DNA of 64,000 nucleotides, taken from the NCBI RefSeq assembly GCF_014649735.1, contig NZ_BMTP01000008.1, positions 248,001 to 312,000 on the forward strand. Direction: 5' to 3'. This document shows positions 1 through 7,788 of the stretch, piece by piece. The notes under the pieces are model-generated. The model was not told the origin of the DNA. It ran no database searches and saw only the letters and a list, made by a program, of their open reading frames with translations. This DNA is from Streptomyces lavendofoliae (GTDB taxonomy: Bacteria > Actinomycetota > Actinomycetes > Streptomycetales > Streptomycetaceae). The translations under genes were made by a program, and so were the position numbers. Positions within the stretch are counted from its first letter, which is position 1. Every line of letters begins with the position of its first letter.

Positions 1-2072
1 CCCACCCGGTCGAGGGCGGGATCGCCGTCCGGGCCCTGCGCCCGTGCGCCACGAGTGTGGCGGTGCTGGTGGACGGGGCCCGCACCGAGCTGCACGACGA
101 CGGTGACGGACTGTTCTCGGCGGTGCTGCCGCTGTCCGAGGTGCCGGCGTACACGCTCCAGGTGGCCTACGACTCCGGGGTCGTCGAGACGGACGACCCG
201 TACCGCTTCCTGCCCGCGCTCGGCGAGCTGGACCTGTACCTGATCGGCGAGGGCCGGCACGAGGAGCTGTGGAAGGCGCTCGGCGCCCACCCCATGACCC
301 ACCAGGGCGTCGGCGGCACGCGCTTCACGGTGTGGGCGCCCAACGCGCGCGGGGTGAGGCTGGTCGGCGCGTTCAACTACTGGGACGCCGGCACCGGCCT
401 GCCGCTGCGGTCGCTGGGCGGCACCGGGGTCTGGGAGCTGTTCGTCCCCGGGCTGGGCGAGGGCGAGCTGTACAAGTTCGCCGTCACCGGGCCCGACGGG
501 CACTGCTCGCTGCGCGCCGACCCGATGGCCCGCCGCACCCAGTGCCCGCCGGAGACGGCGTCCATCGTGACCGCCTCGCACTACGCGTGGCAGGACGGCG
601 ACTGGATGGCGCACCGCGGCGACCGTCCGGTCCACGAGGCGCCCTTCTCGGTGTACGAGGTGCACCTGCCGTCCTGGCGGCCGGGGCTGTCGTACCGGGA
701 GCTGGCCGAGGCGCTGCCGGCGTACGTGAAGGAGCTGGGCTTCACGCATGTGGAGCTGATGCCGGTCGCCGAGCACCCCTACACCCCCTCCTGGGGCTAC
801 CAGGTCACCGGCTTCTACGCGCCCACGGCCCGGCTCGGCACCCCGGACGACTTCCGGTTCTTCGTGGACGCCTGTCACCGGGCCGGGATCGGCGTGATCG
901 TGGACTGGGTGCCGGCGCACTTCCCCAAGGACGACTGGGCGCTGGCCCGCTTCGACGGCACGCCGCTGTACGAGCACCCCGACCCCCGGCGCGCGGAGCA
1001 CCCCGACTGGGGCACCCTGGAGTTCGACTACGGCCGCACCGAGGTCCGCAACTTCCTCGTGGCCAACGCCGTCTACTGGTGCGAGGAGTTCCACATCGAC
1101 GGCCTGCGGGTCGACGCCGTCGCCTCGATGCTGTACCTGGACTACTCGCGCGAGGGCGGCGAGTGGGTCCCCAACGAGCACGGCGGGCGGGAGAACTTCG
1201 ACGCGGTGGCGTTCCTCCAGGAGATGAACGCCACCGTCTACCGCCGCTGCCCGGGTGTGGTGACCATCGCCGAGGAGTCCACGGCCTGGGAGGGCGTCAC
1301 GCGCCCCACCGACACCGGCGGCCTGGGGTTCGGGCTGAAGTGGAACATGGGCTGGATGCACGACTCGCTGGTGTACGTCTCCAAGGAGCCGGTGCACCGC
1401 AAGTACCACCACAACGAGATGACCTTCTCGATGGTGTACGCGTACAGCGAGAACTACGTGCTGCCGATCTCCCACGACGAGGTGGTGCACGGCAAGCAGG
1501 CGCTGGTCACCAAGATGCCCGGCGACTGGTGGCAGCGGCGCGCCAACCAGCGGGCCTACCTCGGCTTCATGTGGGCCCACCCCGGCAAGCAACTGCTGTT
1601 CATGGGGCAGGAGTTCGCGCAGGGCGCCGAGTGGTCGGAGGCCCACGGCCCGGAGTGGTGGCTCACGGCGGACGACTACCACTCGGCGGGTGACCACCGG
1701 GGCGTGCGGGACCTGGTCCGCGACCTGAACGCGGTGTACACGGCGACCCCGGCGCTGTGGGAGCGGGACACCGTCCCCGAGGGCTTCCAGTGGTCGCTGG
1801 GCGACGCGGCCGAGGACAACGTCTTCGCCTTCCTGCGTTACGACGCGCAGGGCGCTCCGCTGCTGTCGGTGAGCAACTTCTCCCCGGTGGTGCGTGAGGA
1901 CTACGGGCTGTGGGTGCCGGACCGGATCGCCGCGTGGGCGGAGGTCCTGAACACCGACGCGGCGGAGTACGGCGGCAGCGGGGTGCGCAACGCCGATCCG
2001 GTGAAGCCGGAGGGCGGGCGGGTCCGGCTGACGCTGCCGCCGCTGGCGACGGTGTGGCTGAAGCCGGCCTGA
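1..2072 (+). CDS. glgB: 1,4-alpha-glucan branching enzyme GlgB (5' end outside window)
   Basis: Cleaves alpha-1,4 linkages in glycogen and re-attaches the chain by an alpha-1,6 bond. The frame is open to the left edge: in-frame codons from base 3 give HPVEGGIAVRALRP, typical of the GlgB N-terminal module, so the GTG at 57 is not the start. A CBM48 module (FTVWAPNARGVRLVGAFNYWD region, about 320-380) precedes a GH13 barrel. The nucleophile Asp is in GLRVDAVASMLY (codon at 1112), the acid/base Glu in TIAEESTAWEG (about 1270), and the transition-state His-Asp pair in PISHDEVVHGK (about 1472). The C-terminal beta domain ends normally at TGA 2070-2072. Convergent with the helicase gene; a shared hairpin lies between them. 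Family assignment is secure. Confidence 0.96.
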   Translation, partial: HPVEGGIAVRALRPCATSVAVLVDGARTELHDDGDGLFSAVLPLSEVPAYTLQVAYDSGVVETDDPYRFLPALGELDLYLIGEGRHEELWKALGAHPMTHQGVGGTRFTVWAPNARGVRLVGAFNYWDAGTGLPLRSLGGTGVWELFVPGLGEGELYKFAVTGPDGHCSLRADPMARRTQCPPETASIVTASHYAWQDGDWMAHRGDRPVHEAPFSVYEVHLPSWRPGLSYRELAEALPAYVKELGFTHVELMPVAEHPYTPSWGYQVTGFYAPTARLGTPDDFRFFVDACHRAGIGVIVDWVPAHFPKDDWALARFDGTPLYEHPDPRRAEHPDWGTLEFDYGRTEVRNFLVANAVYWCEEFHIDGLRVDAVASMLYLDYSREGGEWVPNEHGGRENFDAVAFLQEMNATVYRRCPGVVTIAEESTAWEGVTRPTDTGGLGFGLKWNMGWMHDSLVYVSKEPVHRKYHHNEMTFSMVYAYSENYVLPISHDEVVHGKQALVTKMPGDWWQRRANQRAYLGFMWAHPGKQLLFMGQEFAQGAEWSEAHGPEWWLTADDYHSAGDHRGVRDLVRDLNAVYTATPALWERDTVPEGFQWSLGDAAEDNVFAFLRYDAQGAPLLSVSNFSPVVREDYGLWVPDRIAAWAEVLNTDAAEYGGSGVRNADPVKPEGGRVRLTLPPLATVWLKPA

Positions 2073-2102
2073 CCGGCCGGTGACACGGACGGCGAGGCGG
2101 AC

Positions 2103-2137
2103 GGGCCGGGGGACCGGGCCGACCGGTCCTCCGGCCC
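2103..2137. terminator. bidirectional hairpin between glgB and helicase gene
   Basis: Arms 2103-2117 and 2123-2137 pair over 15 bp with one G-U, loop of 5. It sits between two convergent stops (2072 and 2246). No T-run follows on either strand, common for Streptomyces terminators. Confidence 0.65.
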
Positions 2138-2245
2138 ACCCGCCCCGGGGGCCGCGCCGCGCCGTCGTGCATGCCGTCGAGTCCGTGCGGGCCGGCGGCC
2201 CCGCGCGGGTGATCCCGGCGCGCGGTCCGCGGGGAGGCCGCCGGC

Positions 2246-4468
2246 TCACCCGCCGATCCGCACCACCCCCAGCCGCTGGGTGGCGCGGGTCAGCGCCACG
2301 TACAGGTCGTTGACGCCGTGCGGCCCGCCGGAGCGGATGCCGTCCGGGTCGGCGACGATCACCGTGTCGAACTCCAGGCCCTTCGCCTGCCGGGGCTCCA
2401 GCAGGACGACCGGCCGGGTGAGGTCGGGGTCCGGGCCGTGCGCGGCACCGGGCAGGGCCTCGCCGATGGCCGCGAGCCGGCCCGCCGGGGCGATGACGGC
2501 GAGCCGGCCCTCGGCGGGGTGTTCGCGGCGGACCGCTTCGGCGACCTCGGCCGCCAGGTCGGTCGTGGTCGTCTCCCAGGGGGCCACGCCCGTGGAGCGC
2601 ACCGAGCGGGGCGGGGTGAAGTCCGGGTCCTCGGTGCGGCGCACCGCCGCCGCGACCTCCATGATCTCGGCGGGGGTGCGGTAGTTGACGCCGAGGCGCA
2701 CGTGCGCGTAGCGGTCGCCGACGTAGGGGCCGAGGATGTCCTGCCAGGAGCCGCAGCCGGCCGCGTCGCCGGTCTGGGCCGGGTCGCCGACCAGCGTCAT
2801 GGAGCGGGTGGGGGCGCGGCGCATCAGCAGGCGCCACGCCATGGCGGACAGCTCCTGCGCCTCGTCGACGATGACGTGCCCGAACGCCCAGGTGCGGTCG
2901 GCGGCGGCGCGCTCGGCGGCGCTGCGGTGGTCGGCCTCCTCGTGGCGCTCGGCGAACCGTTCGGCGTCGATGATGTCGTGGGCGCCGAGCACCTCGGACT
3001 CCTCGTCCTCGAACTCGTACGTCCGGGAGGCGTAGCTGACGTCCAGCACGCCCTGGGCGTAGGCGATCCGGGCGCTGCGCTCGCGCTCGGCGGCGGCGCG
3101 GGCGGCCGTGTCGTCCTCGCCGAGCAGTTCGGCGGCCTCGTCGAGGAGCGGTACGTCGGACTCGGTCCAGGGGCCGTCCGCCCTGCGGACGAACTCGGCC
3201 TCGCCGTCGGGGAGATAGCCGTCCGGGGCGGCGAGGAACGCGGCGACGAGCTCCTGCGGGGTGAGCGTGGGCCACAGTTCGTCGATCGCGGCGTGCACGT
3301 GGGGGCTCGCGGCGATCTCCTTGCGCATCTGGGTGATGTCGGCGGGGTCGAGCAGGTTGGGCCCGCCGAAGGGGTCGGCGCCGAGCCGTTCGGCGAGCTG
3401 GTCGGTGAGCGCGTCGATGATCCGGAACGCGAAGCGCGGGCGGGCGAGGTTGTGCGGCAGGCCGGTGCCCCGGGCGTCCCAGCGGGCGTCCTCGGCCATG
3501 TTCCGGTCGAGCAGGAGGGTGCCGTAGTCGTCGTGGTCGATCTCCAGGGGCGCGTCGGTGGGCGGCACGGTCTGCCGGTCGCGCAGGACTCGGGCGAGGA
3601 CGTCGGCCATGCTCGCCCGGCCCTTGATCTCGGCGGCCTCGGGGGTCTCGGTGCCGGTGGCGCGGACGCCGGGGAACAGCTCGCCCGGGGTGGCCAGCAG
3701 GACGCCCGTCTCGCCCAGCGCGGGCAGGACTTCGCCGATGTAGCCGAGGAAGGCCGGGTTGGGTCCGACGATGAGGACGGCACGGCGGGCGAGCTGCTCG
3801 CGGTACGCGTAGAGCAGGTACGCGGCGCGGTGCAGCGCGACGGCGGTCTTGCCGGTGCCGGGGCCGCCCTCGACGACGAGGACGCCCTGGTGCGGGGCGC
3901 GGATGACGCGGTCCTGCTCGGCCTGGATGGTCTGGACGATGTCGCTCATGCGGCCGGTGCGGGCGGCGTCGAGCGCGGCGAGCAGGACCTCGTCGGCGTC
4001 GCGGCTCTCGTGTCCGGTGCGGGTGGTGTCGGTGAGGTCGAGGATCTCGTCGTGCAGGGCGGTGACGTCACGCCCCTTGGTGGTGATGTGGCGCCGGCGG
4101 CGGAGGCCCATGGGCTCGTAGCCGGTGGCGAGGTAGAACGGCCGGGCCACCTCGGCGCGCCAGTCGACGACGAGCGGGGTGCGTTCCTCGTCGTCCTCGC
4201 GGACGCCGATGCGCCCGATGTGGTGGTCGCGGCCGTCCCGGAATTCGAGCCGCCCGAAACACAGGCCGGTCTCGCCCGCGTCGAACGCGGCCAGCAGGCC
4301 GGACTGCTCGGCGACCAGCACATCGCGCTCCAGCCGCGCCTGGAACCCGGTCCCCACGCCCTTGAGGGCGGCCGTGACGGCGGTCTCCGCCTGGTCGCGC
4401 AGGTGGTCGAGTCGCGCGTAGAGCTCATTGATGAATTGCTGCTCTTTCCGATATTCCTCGGTTGACAA
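2246..4468 (-). CDS. HelD-type UvrD/Rep superfamily helicase (RNA polymerase recycling factor family)
   Basis: 740-residue SF1 helicase-like ATPase. Walker A is GGPGTGKTAVALHRAAYLL (about residue 215), Walker B VIVDEAQELSAMAWR, motif III LVGDPAQTGD, with late motifs GLEFDTVIVADPDG and NDLYVALTRATQRLG. The N-terminal about 130 residues form a charged helical arm followed by a YIGRIGV/PLVVDWRAEVARPFY-type segment, as in HelD proteins that displace RNA polymerase from DNA; class II actinobacterial HelD includes the rifamycin-resistance protein HelR. Start is TTG at 4468 with AGGAG 5 nt upstream. The leader carries an inverted repeat (4508-4535). A rifamycin role is not shown by the sequence: I saw no obvious rifamycin-associated element. 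Confidence 0.88.
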   Translation of the reverse strand: MSTEEYRKEQQFINELYARLDHLRDQAETAVTAALKGVGTGFQARLERDVLVAEQSGLLAAFDAGETGLCFGRLEFRDGRDHHIGRIGVREDDEERTPLVVDWRAEVARPFYLATGYEPMGLRRRRHITTKGRDVTALHDEILDLTDTTRTGHESRDADEVLLAALDAARTGRMSDIVQTIQAEQDRVIRAPHQGVLVVEGGPGTGKTAVALHRAAYLLYAYREQLARRAVLIVGPNPAFLGYIGEVLPALGETGVLLATPGELFPGVRATGTETPEAAEIKGRASMADVLARVLRDRQTVPPTDAPLEIDHDDYGTLLLDRNMAEDARWDARGTGLPHNLARPRFAFRIIDALTDQLAERLGADPFGGPNLLDPADITQMRKEIAASPHVHAAIDELWPTLTPQELVAAFLAAPDGYLPDGEAEFVRRADGPWTESDVPLLDEAAELLGEDDTAARAAAERERSARIAYAQGVLDVSYASRTYEFEDEESEVLGAHDIIDAERFAERHEEADHRSAAERAAADRTWAFGHVIVDEAQELSAMAWRLLMRRAPTRSMTLVGDPAQTGDAAGCGSWQDILGPYVGDRYAHVRLGVNYRTPAEIMEVAAAVRRTEDPDFTPPRSVRSTGVAPWETTTTDLAAEVAEAVRREHPAEGRLAVIAPAGRLAAIGEALPGAAHGPDPDLTRPVVLLEPRQAKGLEFDTVIVADPDGIRSGGPHGVNDLYVALTRATQRLGVVRIGG

Positions 4469-4507
4469 TCCGACTCCTGACGCGATACAGTGCGTTTATT
4501 GAACTTC

Positions 4508-4535
4508 CGTGTGCGCTTTTTCCTTTCCGCACACG
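4508..4535 (-). promoter_or_regulatory. inverted repeat in the helD-like leader
   Basis: Arms CGTGTGCG (4508-4515) and CGCACACG (4528-4535) are perfect, 8 bp each, separated by 12 AT-richer bases. It starts 40 bp upstream of the TTG start, in a region otherwise AT-rich for this genome. It could be an operator or an RNA hairpin. Confidence 0.4.
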
Positions 4536-4557
4536 AATATCTCAATATACGCGAAGA

Positions 4558-4588
4558 AACGCCCCGGTCGTCAATCGACCGGGGCGTT
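4558..4588. terminator. hairpin terminator after the thioredoxin gene
   Basis: Arms 4558-4570 and 4576-4588 are perfect over 13 bp with a 5-nt loop. T-rich tracts follow on both strands (CTTTCTTTTC on plus). It lies 20 bp past the thioredoxin stop and would insulate the helD-like gene downstream on the same strand. Confidence 0.85.
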
Positions 4589-4607
4589 CTTTCTTTTCCG
4601 GGGGCAC

Positions 4608-4943
4608 TCAGGCCAGGACGTCCTCCAGTTCCTGGAGCAGGCGGCGCTTGGGGCGGGCGCCGACCATCGACCTCACCGGTTCACCGGCCCGGAAGACCAG
4701 CAGGGTCGGCATCGACAGCACCCCGTAGCGCGTCACCGTCCCGGGGTTGGTGTCCGCGTCGATCCGCACCACCTTGAGCCGGCCCGCCTCCTCCTCGGCG
4801 ACCGCGCTCAGCACGGGGGCCAGCTGGCGGCAGGGTCCGCACCAGTCGGCCGTGAACTCGACCAGCACCGGACCGTCGGCGGACAGGACCTCGGCGTCGA
4901 AGTCGGCGTCCGTCACCTCGGGTACTCCCTGGGCGTGGATCAT
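4608..4943 (-). CDS. thioredoxin
   Basis: 111-residue single-domain thioredoxin with redox motif WCGPC (residues about 34-38) and the cis-Pro loop SMPTLLVF. It reduces protein disulfides in the cytoplasm. The ATG at 4943 overlaps the TGA of the MerR gene by 4 bp (ATGA), so the two are translationally coupled. This suggests the MerR protein controls the thioredoxin, perhaps as a thiol-redox or electrophile sensor; the effector is unknown. Full length for the family, no oddities. A hairpin terminator follows. Confidence 0.93.
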   Translation of the reverse strand: MIHAQGVPEVTDADFDAEVLSADGPVLVEFTADWCGPCRQLAPVLSAVAEEEAGRLKVVRIDADTNPGTVTRYGVLSMPTLLVFRAGEPVRSMVGARPKRRLLQELEDVLA

Positions 4944-5329
4944 TCCGTCGTCCTCTCGAATTGACAGCGGGGTTCGGGCGTCCCCGTCGCGAGCGCGAGC
5001 CGGGCGGCGACCTCGGCGCGCACCGACCGCAACTGGCCGATCAGACCGTCCAGCTCATCGAGCTTGCGGCGGTAGACGTCGAGCGAGGCGGGACACGCGT
5101 CCCCGGCCGGATGACCGGCGCGCAGGCAGTCGACGAACGGCCGGGTCTCCTCCAGCCCGAACCCGAAGTCCTGAAGGGTCCGTATCTGCTGGAGCAGCCG
5201 CAGGTCGTCCTCGTCGTACGTGCGGTAGCCGTTGTCCGCGCGCCGGGCGCGCAGCAGGCCACGGGACTCGTAGTAGCGCAGGGTCCGGGTGGTCGTACCC
5301 GCGCGCTTCGCCAGCTCGCCGATTCGCAT
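4940..5329 (-). CDS. MerR-family transcriptional regulator
   Basis: 129 residues. The N-terminal winged HTH starts MRIGELAKRAGTTTRTLRYYE, diagnostic of MerR, followed by the dimerisation coiled coil and a short C-terminus. Three cysteines (about residues 68, 79 and 122, in DCLRAG, DACPAS and PRCQFE) could serve as metal or redox ligands; this is inference. The ATG at 5329 is chosen because the MerR domain begins there; the longer open frame upstream is an antisense shadow of the MFS gene. A perfect palindrome at 5346-5363 sits 17 bp upstream, as expected for autoregulation. The leader is very short, so the mRNA may be near-leaderless. Confidence 0.92.
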   Translation of the reverse strand: MRIGELAKRAGTTTRTLRYYESRGLLRARRADNGYRTYDEDDLRLLQQIRTLQDFGFGLEETRPFVDCLRAGHPAGDACPASLDVYRRKLDELDGLIGQLRSVRAEVAARLALATGTPEPRCQFERTTE

Positions 5330-5345
5330 GGCCCTGACGGTATTG

Positions 5346-5363
5346 CTTGACGTGGACGTCAAG
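5346..5363 (-). promoter_or_regulatory. MerR-type operator palindrome
   Basis: CTTGACGT and ACGTCAAG arms (8 bp, perfect) flank a 2-bp centre. MerR proteins bind long palindromes between -35 and -10. On the minus strand a TTGCCT-like -35 and CAATAC-like -10 flank this site with a 16-bp gap. Confidence 0.7.
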
Positions 5364-5405
5364 GCAACAGCGGTGCGCGCCCGGCCGCGGCGGCGGGAGC
5401 CGTCC

Positions 5406-5445
5406 GGTCCGTGACGTGCCGCCCCCCGGCGGCACGTCACGGACC
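5406..5445. terminator. 18-bp perfect hairpin after the MFS gene
   Basis: Arms 5406-5423 and 5428-5445 are perfectly complementary with a CCCC loop. It lies 15 bp beyond the MFS stop on the minus strand and before the MerR promoter. No U-tract. Confidence 0.75.
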
Positions 5446-5460
5446 CGGCCCCGCGGGGGC

Positions 5461-7080
5461 TCAGACCCGTTCCGGCTCGCGGTCCTCGGTCCGTGCCGCC
5501 GCACGCGCCGTGCGCCCCGGCAGGAGGACGGCCACCAGGACCGTGCCGACGGCCAGGATCGCCGCGCCGACGAGGCTGGTGTGGGCGACCGCGTCGGAGA
5601 AGGCCGAGCCGACCGCCTCGGTCATCCGCCGGGCGCCCTCGGCGAGTTGCGCGGCCTGCTCCGGGGCTGTGGCGTGGGCGGCCTTGTCGGCGACGCCCTG
5701 CGCGACGGCGTACCCGGCGCCGACGGAGTCCTGGGCCGTCTCCAGGGCGGTGGCCGGCAGCCCCGTGCCGTGCGCGGCGTCGGCGAGGTGCGAGGAGTAG
5801 GAGGAGGCGAGCACCGAGCCGAGCAGCGCGATGCCGAGCGAGCCGCCCAGCTCCAGCGACGTGTCGTTGACGGCGCCGCCGACGCCCAGCTCCGACTCGG
5901 GGAACGCGCCCATGATGGCGTCGGTGCACGGGGACAGCGCCAGGCCGATCGCGACGCCCAGGATGACCAGCGGGGCGACGAAGTCCCCGTACCCGGAGGC
6001 GGCGTCCACCCGCGTCAGCAGCGCGAGGGCGAGCGTACCCAGGGCCATGCCGGCGGTGACCGTGACCTTCATGCCGAGGCGCGGGGTGAGGAGGCCGGTC
6101 AGCGCCGAGCCGACGAACACCGCGCCGGCCAGCGGCAGCATCCGCACGCCCGTGTCGAACGGGTCGTATCCGAGCACGAACTGCAGGTGCTGGGTCAGGT
6201 AGTAGAACGCGCCGAAGACGGCGAGGAAGAACAGCGCGACGGCCAGGTTGGAGCCGGCGAAGCCGCGGTCCAGGAAGCGGCGGACGTCCAGCACGGGACG
6301 CGGGTGGCGCAGTTCCCAGGCGACGAAGGCGACGAGCCCCGCGCCCGCGACGACCGCCGCCCCGACGGCCTTGGCGTCCCAGCCGAAGTGCGGCCCCTGG
6401 ATGATCATGTAGACGAGGGCGCCGGTCCAGACGACGGACAGCAGCCCGCCGACGTAGTCGATGCGCCCGTGCCGGGCCGCCTTCGACGGCGGTACGAGGG
6501 TGAGGGCGCCGACGATCGCGAGGGCGGCGACCGGCACGTTGATGAGGAACGTGGACGCCCAGCCGTGGTTCTCCAGCAGCGCGCCCGCGACCAGCGGTCC
6601 GGCGGCGATGGCGAGACCGGCGGTGGCCGTCCACAGCACGATGGCCTTGGCGCGCTCGGCGCGCGGGAAGGTCGCGGCGAGCAGCGACAGGGTGGCGGGC
6701 ATGATCATCGCCGCTCCGACACCCATCACCGCCCGGGCGGCTATGACTCCGGTGGAGGAGTCGACGAGCGAGCCGGCGACCGAGCCGGCGCCGAAGACGA
6801 CGAGCCCGAGGACGAGCGCGCCGCGCCGGCTGTACTTGTCGCCGATCGCGCCGAGCAGCAGCATCAGCGCGGCGTACGGAACGGTGTATCCGTCGATGAC
6901 CCACTGGAGGTCGGAGCTGGTGAGCCCGAGGTCCTGGGTCATGTCGGGCGCGGCGACGGTGAGGGCGGTGTTCGCCATCACGATGATCAACAGGCTCAGG
7001 CACAGCACGAGCAGTGCCCACCAGCGCTTGGCGTACGGCCGCTCCATCCCCTCCACCGGCTCGTTCATGACGAGGCGCAT
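5461..7080 (-). CDS. MFS drug:H+ antiporter, DHA2 (14-TM) family
   Basis: 539 residues. The first membrane helix is LLVLCLSLLIIVMANTALTV; DHA2 motifs follow: DLQWVIDGYTVPYAALMLL, GAIGDKYSRRGAL (motif A, about residue 75) and AARAVMGVGAAMIMPATLSL (motif C-like). About 14 hydrophobic segments are visible. Expected role: proton-driven export of a toxic or antibiotic-like compound; substrate unknown. Start is the ATG at 7080, preceded by GGAAGGGTGG; the ATG at 7068 lacks a ribosome site. Divergent from a TetR gene with three shared operator copies between, so it is very likely derepressed by its substrate. Confidence 0.93.
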   Translation of the reverse strand: MRLVMNEPVEGMERPYAKRWWALLVLCLSLLIIVMANTALTVAAPDMTQDLGLTSSDLQWVIDGYTVPYAALMLLLGAIGDKYSRRGALVLGLVVFGAGSVAGSLVDSSTGVIAARAVMGVGAAMIMPATLSLLAATFPRAERAKAIVLWTATAGLAIAAGPLVAGALLENHGWASTFLINVPVAALAIVGALTLVPPSKAARHGRIDYVGGLLSVVWTGALVYMIIQGPHFGWDAKAVGAAVVAGAGLVAFVAWELRHPRPVLDVRRFLDRGFAGSNLAVALFFLAVFGAFYYLTQHLQFVLGYDPFDTGVRMLPLAGAVFVGSALTGLLTPRLGMKVTVTAGMALGTLALALLTRVDAASGYGDFVAPLVILGVAIGLALSPCTDAIMGAFPESELGVGGAVNDTSLELGGSLGIALLGSVLASSYSSHLADAAHGTGLPATALETAQDSVGAGYAVAQGVADKAAHATAPEQAAQLAEGARRMTEAVGSAFSDAVAHTSLVGAAILAVGTVLVAVLLPGRTARAAARTEDREPERV

Positions 7081-7110
7081 GGCTCGTTCCACCCTTCCGA
7101 CGACACTTAC

Positions 7111-7173
7111 TTGCACAGCAGTGTGCAATTACACATTGCTGTGCAAGTTACGCGACTGCACAGCCATGTGCAA
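7111..7173. promoter_or_regulatory. three tandem TetR operators in a divergent promoter
   Basis: Three 18-bp palindromes of the form TTGCACA-N4-TGTGCAA lie at 7111-7128 (perfect), 7129-7146 and 7156-7173 (one mismatch each). The first two abut, the third is 9 bp further on. They cover the whole gap between the MFS gene and the TetR gene. Confidence 0.85.
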
Positions 7174-7182
7174 AATGAGGGC

Positions 7183-7782
7183 GTGACTTCTGGACGAGCC
7201 GATGCCAACCGGCGCCGCATCGAGCAGGTGGCCCTCACCGAGCTGCTGCGCGACCCGGACGCCTCCATGGACCAGATCGCCCGGGCCGCCGGCGTGGTGC
7301 GTCGGACGGTCTACGGGCACTTCCCCAGCCGGGAGGCGTTGATCGCGGCCCTCGTCGACAGCGCGGTCGAGTCGGTGGCCCAGGCGCACGCGAGCGGGCG
7401 CGAGGGCGTGGAGGACCCCGCCGAGGCGCTGGCCCGGGCCACGCTCGCGGTGTGGGAGATCGCCGACCGCTACCGGCTCCTGGTGGCCCTCGCGCAGCGC
7501 AGCATCACGATGGAGGGCATCCGGGAGCGCCTCACGCCGGTGCGCGAGGCCTGCGCGGCGGTGCTGCGGCGGGGCCTGGAGGAGGGCGTGTTCGCCTCCC
7601 CGCTGTCCGCCGCGGCCCTCGCGTACGTGCACGAGCAGGTGCTGTTCGGGCTGATGGAGGCCGTGAACGCGGGCGCCCTCGCGGCGGACCGGGCCGGCCG
7701 GTCCGCCGCGCAGACGATGCTGATCTCGGCGGGGATGCCCGCGGGGCGGGCGGCGGAGCTGGTGGCGTCGCTGGAGACCTGA
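7183..7782 (+). CDS. TetR-family repressor of the adjacent MFS exporter
   Basis: 199 residues. The HTH lies in ASMDQIARAAGVVRRTVYGHF followed by PSREALIAALV; the C-terminal ligand domain is unlike named families. Start GTG at 7183, preceded by TGAGGGC; the third operator ends 10 bp upstream, so the repressor would block its own transcription. The gene ends 6 bp before the convergent propeller gene. Role by context: substrate-responsive repression of the exporter at 5461-7080. Confidence 0.92.
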   Translation: MTSGRADANRRRIEQVALTELLRDPDASMDQIARAAGVVRRTVYGHFPSREALIAALVDSAVESVAQAHASGREGVEDPAEALARATLAVWEIADRYRLLVALAQRSITMEGIRERLTPVREACAAVLRRGLEEGVFASPLSAAALAYVHEQVLFGLMEAVNAGALAADRAGRSAAQTMLISAGMPAGRAAELVASLET

Positions 7783-7788
7783 CCGGCC

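Noticed and set aside
2318..4465. 715-codon plus-strand open frame opposite the helicase gene
   Set aside because: Antisense shadow of a GC-rich gene: Gly/Ala/Val/Arg/Asp-rich translation with no domain, while the minus strand has complete helicase motifs.
4469..4557. Rifamycin-associated element upstream of the HelD-like gene
   Set aside because: No motif I could confidently equate with the published element; the visible inverted repeat is different.
4940..7021. 693-codon version of the MerR gene
   Set aside because: The added 564 residues are Arg/Ala-rich antisense translation of the MFS gene; MerR homology starts exactly at the ATG at 5329.
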